A DNA stretch of 34,241 bases from an uncultured Eubacteriales bacterium (GTDB lineage Bacteria > Bacillota > Clostridia > Lachnospirales > Lachnospiraceae): assembly GCA_949292725.1 (NCBI GenBank), contig CASFAQ010000023.1:1-34241 (forward strand), in the 5' to 3' direction. The notes below the pieces were generated by a model. That model made no database searches. It worked only from the letters and a program-made list of their open reading frames with translations, and was not told the origin of the DNA. Positions 7,539-16,748 of the stretch are shown here, piece after piece. Every line of letters starts with the position of its first letter. Within the stretch, counting starts at the first letter, position 1. Position numbers and translations under genes: made by a program.

Positions 7539-8512
7539 TGAAGAAGATATCAAAATTAATGGGATTTCGCCCGGATGTAAAGGTTGTGGATGCTACACTC
7601 CGCGATGGAGGACTTGTAAACGATTTTTACTTTTCTGATGAATTTGTAAAAGCATTGTATGAGACCAACGTCCGTGCCGGTGTGGATTATATGGAATTCG
7701 GGTACAAATCCTCAAAGGAGATATTTGACGTTAACAGATTCGGCAAATGGAAGTTCTGTAATGACGAAGACATAAGAGCAGTAGTGGGGGATAATGATAC
7801 GGACCTTAAGATTGCTGTTATGGCTGATGTCGGAAGATGTGATTATAAGAATGATATTATTAACAGAGCTGACAGCCCGATAGATATTGTAAGGGTTGCA
7901 ACATATCTTAATACAATGCCGGCAGCGGCACATATGATAGAAGATATAGCTTCAAAGGGATACGAGGTATCCTGTAATATTATGGCCATATCCAATGCAC
8001 AGGAGACGGATGTGCGCGTTGCCCTTGATATACTTTCAGAGACGCCCGTTAATGTTATATACATAGTGGATAGTTTTGGTTCACTCTATCCTGAGCAGAT
8101 TGCAAGAATTGCAGATCTGTATATGGAATATGCCGAAAAATACGGGAAGAAGATTGGAATTCATGCTCATAACAACCAGCAGCTTGCATTTGCCAATACA
8201 ATAGAAGCCGTGGGAGACGGAGTGGACTGGCTGGATGCAACCTACGGAGGAATGGGAAGAGGCGCCGGCAACTGCCAGATGGAGCTTTTGCTTGGATTTT
8301 TGCGCAATCCGAAATATCATATATATCCTGTCATACAATTCGTGGAAAAATATATTAACGGACTGAAAAATGAAGGCGTTATGTGGGGATACGATATGCA
8401 GTATCTGTTTACAAGCCTCACAAACCAGCATCCGCGTTCTGCGATAGCTTTTACCAGAGATAAAAGAACGGATTATTCGGAGTTCTACAGGGAAGTATTT
8501 TCTCAGGAATGA
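7538..8512 (+). CDS. DRE-TIM metallolyase / HMG-CoA lyase-like aldolase, function unknown
   Basis: A 324-residue TIM-barrel protein. DATLRDGG at the first strand gives the metal-binding Asp and catalytic Arg of the DRE-TIM superfamily (4-hydroxy-2-oxovalerate aldolase, HMG-CoA lyase, isopropylmalate synthase). IHAHNNQQLAFANT supplies the two metal-ligand histidines, and GMGRGAGN is the usual loop near the end of the barrel. LRDGG resembles the DmpG/BphI aldolases more than the synthases. The C-terminus (YDMQYLFTSLTNQHPRSA) is shorter than a full DmpG communication domain. No partner acylating dehydrogenase is nearby. Its start shares a base with the prfA stop, so it is firmly in the prmC-prfA operon, and its substrate is not predictable from the context. 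Confidence 0.8.
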   Translation: MKKISKLMGFRPDVKVVDATLRDGGLVNDFYFSDEFVKALYETNVRAGVDYMEFGYKSSKEIFDVNRFGKWKFCNDEDIRAVVGDNDTDLKIAVMADVGRCDYKNDIINRADSPIDIVRVATYLNTMPAAAHMIEDIASKGYEVSCNIMAISNAQETDVRVALDILSETPVNVIYIVDSFGSLYPEQIARIADLYMEYAEKYGKKIGIHAHNNQQLAFANTIEAVGDGVDWLDATYGGMGRGAGNCQMELLLGFLRNPKYHIYPVIQFVEKYINGLKNEGVMWGYDMQYLFTSLTNQHPRSAIAFTRDKRTDYSEFYREVFSQE

Positions 8513-8526
8513 TTTTGGGAGTATAT

Positions 8527-9384
8527 ATGATTGAAAGTCGCAATAATGATAATATAAAAAATATAATCAAACTCAGAGAGAATGCAAGAGAAAGAAGAAA
8601 GCAGGGCACATATATCGTAGAGGGTCCTAAGATGGTACTTGAGGCGATTCGTCTGGGTATGGCAAAACATGTATATATATCAGCTTCTGCATATGATGAG
8701 TTATCGGAAAAGGATAACAGTGATAAGCTCATATGCAGTAACAGATATGCAGGATACGATAAGCAGGAAGTCGTTGAGATGCTAAATGGTGTAAGATTTG
8801 ATATTGTCTCAGACGCCTTATTTGGTATGCTTACGGACACCGTAACGCCGCAGGGTATGCTTGCGCCTGTCAGCATGAGTGCATATACGATAAATGATAT
8901 TATCAGATCTTCTTACGGAACGAAAGGTTATGACACTGTAAGACTTCTTATTCTGTGTGATCTGCAGGACCCCGGTAATCTTGGAACGATTATGAGAACT
9001 GCGGAGGCCGCCGGGTTTGACGGTATACTTATGACCAAAGGCACGGTATCCGCGTACAATCCAAAAGCAGTTCGTTCCACCATGGGCGCGGTCATGAGAA
9101 TTCCATTTGCATATGATGATAATATCTCTGATATCATTGACGCATGTCATAACGATAATGTAAATGTATATGCCACGGCGCTGTGCGGAACGGATCTCAG
9201 GGAGTTTGAATTTGACGCACGGTGCGCGATAGTCATAGGCAATGAATCAAGAGGAATAGATAAGGCTGTACTTGATATGTGTGATGAGAGCATCCAGATT
9301 CCGATGAATCCCGCTGCGGAGTCGCTTAATGCATCCGTAGCCGCAGGTATTGTGATGTATCAAAGTACTTTGACTTTTTTATAG
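8527..9384 (+). CDS. SpoU/TrmH-family RNA 2'-O-methyltransferase
   Basis: A 285-residue SPOUT methyltransferase for a ribose in rRNA or tRNA. An N-terminal L30e-like substrate-binding domain (about 1-105, with TYIVEGPKMVLEAI) is followed by the trefoil-knot domain. Motif 1 is DPGNLGTIMRTAEAAGFDGI, motif 2 is IVIGNESRGID, and motif 3 is IPMNPAAESLNASVAAGIVMY. Target base is not deducible; relatives include TsnR/RlmB-like proteins. An upstream ATG at 8509 overlaps the aldolase stop, but ATG 8527 has TGGGAG in front and matches the family N-terminus. The 3' end contains the promoter for the next operon. Confidence 0.9.
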   Translation: MIESRNNDNIKNIIKLRENARERRKQGTYIVEGPKMVLEAIRLGMAKHVYISASAYDELSEKDNSDKLICSNRYAGYDKQEVVEMLNGVRFDIVSDALFGMLTDTVTPQGMLAPVSMSAYTINDIIRSSYGTKGYDTVRLLILCDLQDPGNLGTIMRTAEAAGFDGILMTKGTVSAYNPKAVRSTMGAVMRIPFAYDDNISDIIDACHNDNVNVYATALCGTDLREFEFDARCAIVIGNESRGIDKAVLDMCDESIQIPMNPAAESLNASVAAGIVMYQSTLTFL

Positions 9385-9398
9385 CAGGGTAATATAAT
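9370..9398 (+). promoter_or_regulatory. Promoter for nfeD-SPFH-ltaS
   Basis: TTGACT (9370-9375), 17 bases and a perfect TATAAT (9393-9398). The -35 lies inside the last codons of the methyltransferase gene. The ribosome site GGAGGAGG and ATG 9422 follow closely. Confidence 0.7.
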
Positions 9399-9421
9399 CG
9401 AGTATAGGAGGAGGTTATCTT

Positions 9422-9880
9422 ATGGAAGGGTATTACTGGCTGATAATTATGGCCATTTTGATTTTGTTTGAGATTATAACACTCGGACTTTCTACAATAT
9501 GGTTTGCCTTTGGAGCGCTTGCAGCATTTGTTGCCTCGCTTTTTGGAGCAAATCTTGTGATACAGCTTATTGTTTTTTTTGCCGTATCGCTTATAACGCT
9601 GTTCTTCACAAGGCCTATCGCATTAAAATACTTTAATAAGGACAGAATTAAGACCAATGCAGAGAGTCTCATCGGTCTTAAGGCCGTGGTTACGGAACAG
9701 ATTGATAATCTTGGAGCGTCGGGCTACGTATCCGTCGGAGGTCAGGAGTGGATGGCGAGGTCCGTTGGCGATGTACTGATAGATGAGGGAAGGACTGTCA
9801 TAATAGATGGAATTTCCGGGGCAAAGCTTATTGTGAAACCGTCTGATGTGGATTGTGAAAAGGAGGAGAATAATGGGTAA
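9422..9880 (+). CDS. NfeD-like membrane protein
   Basis: A 152-residue short-form NfeD protein. Three hydrophobic segments at about residues 5-25, 28-46 and 48-66 are followed by a soluble OB-fold domain (about 80-145, with LIGLKAVVTEQID, GYVSVGGQEWMARS and GRTVIIDGISGAKLIVKP). NfeD proteins pair with SPFH/stomatin proteins and are thought to organise membrane microdomains. Here the SPFH gene overlaps its last 8 bases, which supports that partnership. The protease domain of long NfeD forms is absent. A very strong site, GGAGGAGG, precedes the ATG. Confidence 0.9.
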   Translation: MEGYYWLIIMAILILFEIITLGLSTIWFAFGALAAFVASLFGANLVIQLIVFFAVSLITLFFTRPIALKYFNKDRIKTNAESLIGLKAVVTEQIDNLGASGYVSVGGQEWMARSVGDVLIDEGRTVIIDGISGAKLIVKPSDVDCEKEENNG

Positions 9881-10841
9881 TATGTGTTTGCTTACAGAAA
9901 CTCTGGCTGAGGGTTTGGCGCCATTTGTGGGCGTAGTACTTGTGGTGCTTGTGCTTGTGATAATCCTTACATCATGTGTTAAGATAGTGCCGCAGGCAAC
10001 GGCGTATGTGGTTGAGAGACTTGGAGGATATCAGGCAACATGGAGTGTTGGAATACATTTTAAGGTTCCGGTTATAGACAGGGTTGCCAAAAGAGTCATA
10101 CTAAAGGAACAGGTTGTAGATTTTGCACCGCAGCCCGTTATTACAAAGGATAATGTTACAATGCGTATAGATACGGTCGTATTTTACCAGATTACGGATC
10201 CTAAGTTATATGCTTACGGAGTTGAGAATCCGATAATGGCTATCGAGAATCTTACGGCAACTACGCTTCGTAATATTATAGGAGATTTGGAGCTTGATGA
10301 GACGCTTACATCAAGAGAGATTATAAATACCAAGATGAGAGTATCGCTTGATGTAGCCACCGACCCATGGGGAATTAAGGTTAACAGGGTGGAATTAAAG
10401 AATATTATACCGCCTGCGGCCATTCAGGACGCCATGGAGAAGCAGATGAAGGCAGAACGTGAGAGACGTGAGGCAATTCTTATCGCGGAGGGCGAGAAGA
10501 AATCAACCATACTTGTTGCGGAAGGTAAGAAGGAATCTGCAATTCTTGACGCAGAGGCGGAAAAAGAGGCTGCAATTCTTCGTGCGGAGGCCATGAAGGA
10601 GGCCACAATACGCGAGGCAGAGGGTCAGGCAGAAGCCATTCTTACCGTACAGAAGGCCAATGCAGACGGAATCAGATTTCTCAATGAGGCTATGCCAAGC
10701 GGAGAGGTCATTACGCTTAAGAGCCTTGAGGCGTTTGCAAAAGCAGCTGACGGAAAAGCAACGAAGATAATCATACCTTCAGAAATTCAGGGGATAGCGG
10801 GACTTGCAAAATCATTTACCGAGGTTGTAAAGGATAATTGA
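9873..10841 (+). CDS. SPFH (band 7/stomatin) membrane protein
   Basis: A 322-residue stomatin/QmcA-type protein. One N-terminal transmembrane segment (about 15-36) precedes the SPFH domain (about 38-195: VKIVPQATAYVVERLGGYQATWSVGIHFKVP and TMRIDTVVFYQITDPKLYAYGVENP). An Ala/Glu/Lys-rich coiled coil of repeated AExxKEAxI units (about 195-265) follows, then a C-terminal segment ending in GIAGLAKSFTEVVKDN. It probably forms oligomeric scaffolds in the inner leaflet with the NfeD protein encoded just upstream. ATG 9873 is preceded by AAGGAGGAG and overlaps the nfeD stop. An in-frame GTG at 9846 lies within nfeD and is less likely. Confidence 0.93.
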   Translation: MGNMCLLTETLAEGLAPFVGVVLVVLVLVIILTSCVKIVPQATAYVVERLGGYQATWSVGIHFKVPVIDRVAKRVILKEQVVDFAPQPVITKDNVTMRIDTVVFYQITDPKLYAYGVENPIMAIENLTATTLRNIIGDLELDETLTSREIINTKMRVSLDVATDPWGIKVNRVELKNIIPPAAIQDAMEKQMKAERERREAILIAEGEKKSTILVAEGKKESAILDAEAEKEAAILRAEAMKEATIREAEGQAEAILTVQKANADGIRFLNEAMPSGEVITLKSLEAFAKAADGKATKIIIPSEIQGIAGLAKSFTEVVKDN

Positions 10842-10847
10842 TAAAAT

Positions 10848-12698
10848 ATGTTTTGTGCGAGAAGATACAGGATAGATAAATTACTTCATTCGAAATTTAT
10901 TATTGTCATATTATTTTTGGTAAAGCTTGTTGTATATTATTACCTTATTGACCGATGTCTGTATTCGGTTATATATACGATAATTAGCGCGGGTATCATA
11001 GCCGTTATATTCGGTTATATATCGGATATGAAACAAAAATATAAAACGGCGGTTTTTCTGGCGTTTTATATTTTAATAAGCGTGGTTATGTTTGCCGACG
11101 TTATGTACTATAATTATTATAATCAGACGGTTTCGGTAGCGCAGATATGGCAGATTAAGAATGTTGCAAAGGTGCCTAAGAGCTTTGTGGCAACATTTAT
11201 TCCGGCAAGCATACTGTTGTTTACCGACATACCGGTGATTATAAGCAGCTTTAAAAGGTATACTATCAGGAAAATGTCTGCGCATAAGCCCGATAAAGGC
11301 ATGCGAAGGAATTTAAGTGTTTTGGCAGGAATATTTCTTTTTTTATTTGTATCCATTAATCCGTTTAACAATCTTATGATTGCAAGATTTACAGGGAGCG
11401 AATTCTTTGTAAATCACATAGGCGATATATACGATAATACTGTCGGAAGGCTATTTGAGAAGAATATAAATGAAAAAGAAGTAATGGATATAATCGATAA
11501 GAATAAGAATGAGACAGAAGCCACGGAATTACGTGGAATAGCTGAGGGCAGAAATGTTATCATGATTCAGATTGAGGCGTTTCAGAATTTCCTTATCAAT
11601 AAGAGTTATAATAATGTAGAACTTACGCCTAATCTTAACAGGCTTATCGGCGGGGATTCCCTGTATTTTGATAATTTCTATACCAATATAGGTAAAGGAA
11701 ATACGGCGGATGCGGAATTTTCTGCGCTTAACTCTCTTTATCCGGTTATTGAAAGAGAATGCTATACATTGTATCAGGATAACAATTATGACGGTCTGCC
11801 ATGGAAGCTTAAGGACAGAGGCTATCAGACATTTGCGGTGCACGGATATGAGGGAGATTTTTGGAATCGCAAAAATGCATATCCAAATCAGGGTATCGAT
11901 ACTTTCTATGCACTAGAGGATCTTGACTCTTCAGATACGATAGGTCTTGGCATATCTGATGAATCAATGTTTAAGCAGTCGGTCAGCATTATGAAGAATT
12001 ATAATTCGCCATTTTTTGCATTCCTAATAACGCTCACCAATCATCATCCGTTTGAGATAAGCGAGTCGCTCAGTGAGATACCGATACTTCCTGAGGATGA
12101 GGACAGCAAATTTGCGGCTTATCTTCAGACGTCGCATTATACGGATAAGGCAATTGGCATGTTCCTTGATGAGCTTAAGGCTGCGGGGCTCTATGATAAC
12201 AGTATTATAATATTATACGGCGATCACCACGGGCTCAATAAAGACATGGATGATAATGATATCTACATGGGAAGATTTCTTGGCAGGGAATATGATTATG
12301 ATGAGATGATGAGGGTTCCACTTATAATACATATTCCGCAAAGTGGTATAAATCGTACGATTTCAACAGTGTCCGGTCAGATAGATATCTACCCTACACT
12401 TGCCAATCTTCTTAATATAGACTACAATCCGGATTATGTTCTGGGTCAGGATGTGGTAAATGCAACCGAGGGATTTGTTGCATTTACGGCTTATATGCTT
12501 AAGGGCTCGTTTGTGACGGACGGGGTTATGTATGAGATGTCCAGGGAAAATGTCTTTGAAGTGGGCAGGGCGTGGAATCCCTCGACGGGTCAGGAGCTTA
12601 ATGTATCGGATTATGAGGATTATTATAACAGGGCTATGGATTTGAAGACAGCGTCGAAGGAGATTCTTTTACAGAACCTTATACCGTCTGATAATTGA
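10848..12698 (+). CDS. LtaS-family lipoteichoic acid synthase-like sulfatase-fold enzyme
   Basis: A 616-residue polytopic membrane enzyme. About five hydrophobic segments lie within residues 1-180, then a large extracellular sulfatase-fold domain. Motifs: NVIMIQIEAFQNFLIN (first metal ligand region), GKGNTADAEFSALNSLYP with the predicted nucleophile Thr286 (compare GxT in LtaS), HGYEGDFWNRKNAYPNQGIDTFY, DESMF, NHHPF and YGDHHG (metal ligands). The family transfers glycerol phosphate from phosphatidylglycerol to build lipoteichoic acid; relatives can be primases or act on other phospho-head groups, so exact activity is open. It lies 6 bases after the SPFH gene with no clear ribosome site, suggesting coupling. 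A link to membrane microdomains is inference. Confidence 0.88.
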   Translation: MFCARRYRIDKLLHSKFIIVILFLVKLVVYYYLIDRCLYSVIYTIISAGIIAVIFGYISDMKQKYKTAVFLAFYILISVVMFADVMYYNYYNQTVSVAQIWQIKNVAKVPKSFVATFIPASILLFTDIPVIISSFKRYTIRKMSAHKPDKGMRRNLSVLAGIFLFLFVSINPFNNLMIARFTGSEFFVNHIGDIYDNTVGRLFEKNINEKEVMDIIDKNKNETEATELRGIAEGRNVIMIQIEAFQNFLINKSYNNVELTPNLNRLIGGDSLYFDNFYTNIGKGNTADAEFSALNSLYPVIERECYTLYQDNNYDGLPWKLKDRGYQTFAVHGYEGDFWNRKNAYPNQGIDTFYALEDLDSSDTIGLGISDESMFKQSVSIMKNYNSPFFAFLITLTNHHPFEISESLSEIPILPEDEDSKFAAYLQTSHYTDKAIGMFLDELKAAGLYDNSIIILYGDHHGLNKDMDDNDIYMGRFLGREYDYDEMMRVPLIIHIPQSGINRTISTVSGQIDIYPTLANLLNIDYNPDYVLGQDVVNATEGFVAFTAYMLKGSFVTDGVMYEMSRENVFEVGRAWNPSTGQELNVSDYEDYYNRAMDLKTASKEILLQNLIPSDN

Positions 12699-12723
12699 CA
12701 CTTTGTACAAATTGTTGTATATT
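12695..12723 (+). promoter_or_regulatory. Promoter for argF
   Basis: A perfect TTGACA (12695-12700) that contains the ltaS stop codon, a 17-base spacer and TATATT (12718-12723). It lies 36 bases before the argF start. Confidence 0.7.
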
Positions 12724-12759
12724 GTTTGCATTCTTTAGATGAATAGGAGGTAGTGTTAT

Positions 12760-13743
12760 ATGAATTTAAAAGGGCGTGATTTTCTAACCTTACTTGATTA
12801 TTCTCCTGAGGAGATAGAATATCTGATAGACCTTGCCGCAAGGCTTAAGGCAGAGAAGAGAAAGGGAATTTCCCATGATATACATAAGGGAAAGAATATA
12901 GCCCTGATCTTTGAAAAGACAAGTACAAGAACCAGATGTTCTTTTGAGGTGGCTGCGCATGACCTTGGAATGAATACTACCTATCTTGATCCGAAGAGCT
13001 CGCAGATTGGCAGGAAGGAAAGCATTGCCGATACAGCAAGGGTCCTCTGCCGTATGTTTGACGCCATAGAATATCGCGGCTATGGACAGGAAATCGTTGA
13101 AGCGCTTGCGAAATACTCGGATGTTCCGGTATGGAATGGTCTTACCAATGAGTATCATCCAACGCAGTTACTTGCAGACATGCTTACCATAAAGGAGCAT
13201 TTTGGAAGAATAAAAGGCATACGTTTTGTGTATATGGGCGACGCAAGATATAATATGGGTAATTCAATTATGATTGCCTGCGCAAAGATGGGTATGCATT
13301 TTACTGCCTGTACCAATAAGAAATATTTCCCGGATCAGAAGCTTGTGGATAAATGCATGAAGTATGCAGACGAATCGGGAGGTACGATAACGCTTACCGA
13401 GGATGTTTTTGAGGGAACAAAGAATGCGGACGTTATATATACGGACGTATGGGTTTCCATGGGAGAGCCGGAGAAAGTGTGGGAGGAAAGGATACATGAC
13501 CTGCTTCCATACAGGGTTACTATGGACGTTATGAAGAATGCCGGCAGTAAGGCAATATTCATGCACTGTCTTCCGGCGTTTCACGATCTTAATACTGAGG
13601 TCGGACGTGATATTAAGAAAAAGTTTGGACTGGATGAGATGGAGGTTACTGACGAGGTGTTTGAATCCACCAGATCGGTTGTTTTTAATGAAGCAGAGAA
13701 TCGCATGCATACGATTAAAGCCGTAATGTATGCGACATTGTAA
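12760..13743 (+). CDS. argF: Ornithine carbamoyltransferase
   Basis: A 327-residue cytoplasmic transferase converting ornithine and carbamoyl phosphate to citrulline. Carbamoyl-phosphate motif STRTR is at residues 55-59 ([16 protein letters not shown]). [12 protein letters not shown] and the ornithine-side [10 protein letters not shown] (HCLP) are intact. Length is normal. AGGAGG precedes the ATG by nine bases. No other arginine genes (arcA, arcC, argG) are beside it, so an anabolic role is the default, but the catabolic form cannot be excluded by sequence alone. It heads a run of closely spaced genes (DUF6145, coaX, dusB, glycosylase) with unrelated roles. Confidence 0.95.
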   Translation: MNLKGRDFLTLLDYSPEEIEYLIDLAARLKAEKRKGISHDIHKGKNIALIFEKTSTRTRCSFEVAAHDLGMNTTYLDPKSSQIGRKESIADTARVLCRMFDAIEYRGYGQEIVEALAKYSDVPVWNGLTNEYHPTQLLADMLTIKEHFGRIKGIRFVYMGDARYNMGNSIMIACAKMGMHFTACTNKKYFPDQKLVDKCMKYADESGGTITLTEDVFEGTKNADVIYTDVWVSMGEPEKVWEERIHDLLPYRVTMDVMKNAGSKAIFMHCLPAFHDLNTEVGRDIKKKFGLDEMEVTDEVFESTRSVVFNEAENRMHTIKAVMYATL

Positions 13744-13754
13744 AGGGGGTATAT

Positions 13755-14081
13755 ATGACGAATAAACCTATGGTTTTATGTGCGTGCAGCGCATATGAGC
13801 ACAAATATTATTATAATGAAATATTTTATAGGATTCCTCAGAGGGTAAAGGACGACTTAAAGGCGATGTGCGTAATGTTCACGGAGGATGTAGGTGGAGA
13901 GCTCATCATGACCTTTTCGGAGGAGGGGTGTCTTAATCTTCATGTCAGAGCGGATGAGGGAGACCTCCTTTTTGACGAGATAGGGAGTGATCTTAAGATT
14001 AAGAAACTGCGCTATGAAAGACGGGAATTATTTATGATGCTTGAGAATTATTATAATATATTTTACCAGAACAGTTACTAA
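13755..14081 (+). CDS. DUF6145 family small protein
   Basis: A 108-residue soluble protein of unknown function, recalled as a Lachnospiraceae-type DUF6145 protein. Visible features are an N-terminal VLCACSAYEHKYYYN, a central LKAMCVMFTEDVGGELIMTFSEEG that reads like a beta-rich core, FDEIGSDLKIKK, and a C-terminal Tyr-rich helix. There is no signal peptide, membrane segment or known catalytic motif. GGGGG precedes the ATG. It sits 11 bases after argF and 12 before coaX, so it is probably cotranscribed. Family membership is from memory. Confidence 0.65.
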   Translation: MTNKPMVLCACSAYEHKYYYNEIFYRIPQRVKDDLKAMCVMFTEDVGGELIMTFSEEGCLNLHVRADEGDLLFDEIGSDLKIKKLRYERRELFMMLENYYNIFYQNSY

Positions 14082-14093
14082 GGAGAGAGTAGT

Positions 14094-14867
14094 ATGCTTT
14101 TGGCATTTGACGTTGGCAATACCAATATAACGCTTGGAGTGTTTGATGATGATAAGTTGCTTGGAAGCTTTCGGATGACTACCAAGCTACCGAGGACTTC
14201 TGATGAGTTCGGACTTCTTATAATAGATCTGATAAGGCAGATTAATGTTACCGCACAGGATATAACTGATGCGATAGTGGCATCGGTAGTACCGAATATA
14301 ATGTATTCGCTTAACAGTGCGGTAATCAAATATTTTGGATGTACTCCGATTGAGGTTAAGAGTGGCATAAGGACGGGTCTTAAGATCGCAACCACCAATC
14401 CAAGGGAGCTTGGAGCTGACAGGATAGTTGATGCAGTTGCCGCAGTTAATCTGTATGGGGGACCGGTGATTGTTGTAGATTATGGAACCGCAACTACATT
14501 TGACCTTGTATCAGAGGATGCAACATTTGTGGCAGGAGTAACGTGTCCCGGAATCAGAACGTCTGCCGCGGCTTTATTTAAGGATGCTGCAAAGCTTCCC
14601 GAGGTAGAACTTGCAAGACCTGATACGATACTTGCCAAGGATACTGTTTCAAGTATACAGGCTGCGCTGTTTTACGGCGGTCTGGGACAGACTGAATACA
14701 TAATACGCAAAATGAAGGAAGAATCAGGATATAATGGTATCAAGGTTGTTGCGACCGGAGGACTTGGAAAGATTCTTTCAGAGGAATCTGAGGAGATCGA
14801 TATATATAATCCGCAACTTACTTTATACGGACTCAGGTTTGTATATGAAAGGTGTATGGGCAATTGA
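14094..14867 (+). CDS. coaX: Type III pantothenate kinase
   Basis: A 257-residue enzyme of the ASKHA fold, the first step of coenzyme A synthesis, ATP-dependent and needing a monovalent cation. [17 protein letters not shown] is the phosphate-binding loop with the catalytic Asp. [11 protein letters not shown] and [13 protein letters not shown] are the other conserved nucleotide and substrate motifs. [15 protein letters not shown] and [12 protein letters not shown] complete the pattern. Length is normal. An AAGGAGAG site precedes the ATG. Its last 16 bases overlap the dusB frame, which suggests coupled translation. Confidence 0.96.
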   Translation: MLLAFDVGNTNITLGVFDDDKLLGSFRMTTKLPRTSDEFGLLIIDLIRQINVTAQDITDAIVASVVPNIMYSLNSAVIKYFGCTPIEVKSGIRTGLKIATTNPRELGADRIVDAVAAVNLYGGPVIVVDYGTATTFDLVSEDATFVAGVTCPGIRTSAAALFKDAAKLPEVELARPDTILAKDTVSSIQAALFYGGLGQTEYIIRKMKEESGYNGIKVVATGGLGKILSEESEEIDIYNPQLTLYGLRFVYERCMGN

Positions 14868-15829
14868 AGGATCTTAGGATAGGCGATGTCACAATGGATG
14901 GTAATCTTATACTGGCGCCAATGGCAGGGGTAACTGACCTGCCTTTTCGTTTGCTCTGTAAAGAAGAGGGAGCCTCGCTTTTGTATACGGAGATGATAAG
15001 CGCCAAGGGCATATATTACGGCAATAAGAATACCGAGCTGCTATGGACAATAGACGAAAGAGAGAGACCCGTAACACTTCAGTTATTTGGAAGTGAGCCG
15101 CAGCTTCTTGCCGATATTGCCATGCGTATTGAAGGCAGAAATTTTGACATAATAGATATTAACATGGGATGCCCTGTTCCAAAGATAGTAAATAACGGAG
15201 AGGGCTCGGCGCTTATGAACGATATGGCTCTTGCGGGACGTATAATAGACGCAGTATCAAGGGCTGTAAAAAAGCCTGTTACAGTCAAGTTCAGAAAAGG
15301 ATTTGATAAGGATTCCGATACTGCCGGGGAATTTGCAAGGATGGCAGAATATTATGGGGCCGCCGCAGTGGCAGTTCATCCAAGAACAAGGCAGCAGTTT
15401 TATTCGGGCAAGGCGGACTGGGACGTACTGAGGCGTGTAAAAAAGGCCGTAAGCATACCTGTAATAGGTAATGGCGACATATATGACGTGACCGACATTA
15501 AGGCAATGTATGAGCAGACCGGAGTGGACGCCTTTATGATAGGAAGAGGGGCAAGAGGCAATCCATGGATATTCGGAAGGGCAAAGGAATATATAAGGAC
15601 AGGGAAGATACTCCCACAGCCAACCGTCTCAGATATATGTGAAATGATGCTTAAGCATGCCCGGATGAATATAGAATATAAGGGAGAATATACCGGAATA
15701 CGTGAGATGAGAAAGCATGCCGCATGGTATACCCAGGGGCTTGCCAATTCTGCCAGATTCAGGGACAGGCTAAGCCACATAGAAAGCTATGATGAGCTGT
15801 GCGAGATAGTCGATAAAGCTTACAGATAA
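14852..15829 (+). CDS. dusB: tRNA-dihydrouridine synthase (DusB type)
   Basis: A 325-residue FMN enzyme that reduces uridines in tRNA. The TIM barrel begins with [23 protein letters not shown], followed by TEMISAKG. The catalytic cysteine is in [21 protein letters not shown], and FMN-phosphate contacts are at VIGNGDIYD and [16 protein letters not shown] helical C-terminal domain follows. The ATG overlaps the end of coaX. TTG 14864 is an alternative start giving MKDLRIGDV, and the ribosome site AAAGGTG is placed better for that TTG, so the first four residues are uncertain. Assignment to DusB rather than another Dus is by general resemblance. Confidence 0.92.
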   Translation: MYGQLKDLRIGDVTMDGNLILAPMAGVTDLPFRLLCKEEGASLLYTEMISAKGIYYGNKNTELLWTIDERERPVTLQLFGSEPQLLADIAMRIEGRNFDIIDINMGCPVPKIVNNGEGSALMNDMALAGRIIDAVSRAVKKPVTVKFRKGFDKDSDTAGEFARMAEYYGAAAVAVHPRTRQQFYSGKADWDVLRRVKKAVSIPVIGNGDIYDVTDIKAMYEQTGVDAFMIGRGARGNPWIFGRAKEYIRTGKILPQPTVSDICEMMLKHARMNIEYKGEYTGIREMRKHAAWYTQGLANSARFRDRLSHIESYDELCEIVDKAYR

Positions 15830-15843
15830 AGGATGAGAGATAT

Positions 15844-16662
15844 ATGCTGATACCAAAGCGTAATATTAATATTGAAAAAATAGCCGAGAGCGGACAGTGT
15901 TTCCGTATGACAAAAAATTCTGACGGTTCATACGGGCTTATACATAACGGAAGATATCTAAGGATACTTACGAGAGATGATAAGGATGCATATGAGTTTA
16001 TCTGTGATAAAAAGACATATGAAGATGTGTGGCGCAGATATTTTGACATGGATACAGATTACGGAATCATTGAGGATATGGCAGACCCTGAGGATGACTA
16101 TCTGCGCAATGCCATAGAATACGGAAGGGGCATAAGGATACTCAGGCAGGACGCATGGGAGATGCTTATAAGCTTTATCATATCGCAGAGAAAATCCATC
16201 CCGGCGATACGTACTTCAATTGAAAAAATATGCAGACTCTGTGGCACAAGGATAGAAGGCGAAAAAGAGGAATTATACGCATTTCCGACGCCGCAACAGA
16301 TAGATGCGCTTACTGAGGAAGAACTTCTTACGTGTTCGGTAGGATACAGGGGAAAATATATTAAGGCGGCGGCACAGGCTGTTGTATCGAAAGAGATTGA
16401 GCTTGAAAAGATAAATGAGTGTGACGATATGTCGCTTAAGGATAATCTGCTTCGCATATACGGCGTGGGCGAAAAGGTTGCGGGATGTATCATGTTGTTT
16501 GGATATCACAGATTGGATGCATTTCCGGTGGATGTATGGATAAAAAGAGCAATGGATGAACAGTATCCTAATGGCTTTCCGCATCATAAATACCGGGGCT
16601 GTTCCGGAATAATGCAGCAGTATATATTTTTCTATATAAGACATACTTATGGAAGGGTTTAG
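15844..16662 (+). CDS. OGG1-type 8-oxoguanine DNA glycosylase/lyase
   Basis: A 272-residue base-excision repair enzyme of the HhH-GPD superfamily. The N-terminal part (SGQCFRM and a beta-rich domain) matches the OGG N-domain, and AWEMLISFIISQRKSIPAIRTSIEKIC is the helical core. The helix-hairpin-helix reads YGVGEKVAGCI, with Lys211 as the expected Schiff-base nucleophile, and FPVDVWI gives the catalytic Asp (Asp230). Together these predict a bifunctional glycosylase/AP lyase removing 8-oxoguanine. It lies 14 bases after dusB. The remaining 86 bases to the next gene contain that gene's promoter. Confidence 0.88.
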   Translation: MLIPKRNINIEKIAESGQCFRMTKNSDGSYGLIHNGRYLRILTRDDKDAYEFICDKKTYEDVWRRYFDMDTDYGIIEDMADPEDDYLRNAIEYGRGIRILRQDAWEMLISFIISQRKSIPAIRTSIEKICRLCGTRIEGEKEELYAFPTPQQIDALTEEELLTCSVGYRGKYIKAAAQAVVSKEIELEKINECDDMSLKDNLLRIYGVGEKVAGCIMLFGYHRLDAFPVDVWIKRAMDEQYPNGFPHHKYRGCSGIMQQYIFFYIRHTYGRV

Positions 16663-16678
16663 TTTGGCAAGGGAAATA

Positions 16679-16707
16679 TTGATAAAAGTGGTAAGTTATG
16701 TTACTAT
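16679..16707 (+). promoter_or_regulatory. Candidate promoter for the PLP enzyme-dapF-murE run
   Basis: TTGATA (16679-16684), 17 bases and TACTAT (16702-16707), followed 42 bases later by ATG 16749. There is no room for a T-box or SAM riboswitch in this 86-base gap, so sulfur control, if any, is by another route. Confidence 0.45.
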
Positions 16708-16748
16708 ACGAAAGTAAGTAGTGTATCTCAACAGAAAGGGTGAATCAT

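Noticed and set aside
12701..12759. An ARG box for ArgR before argF
   Set aside because: ATTC and GAAT occur 7 bases apart, but the orientation and spacing do not match the TGAAT-N4-ATTCA type of ARG box.
16663..16748. A T-box or SAM riboswitch before the transsulfuration gene
   Set aside because: The gap is only 86 bases, contains a promoter, and has no terminator/antiterminator pair or T-box sequence.
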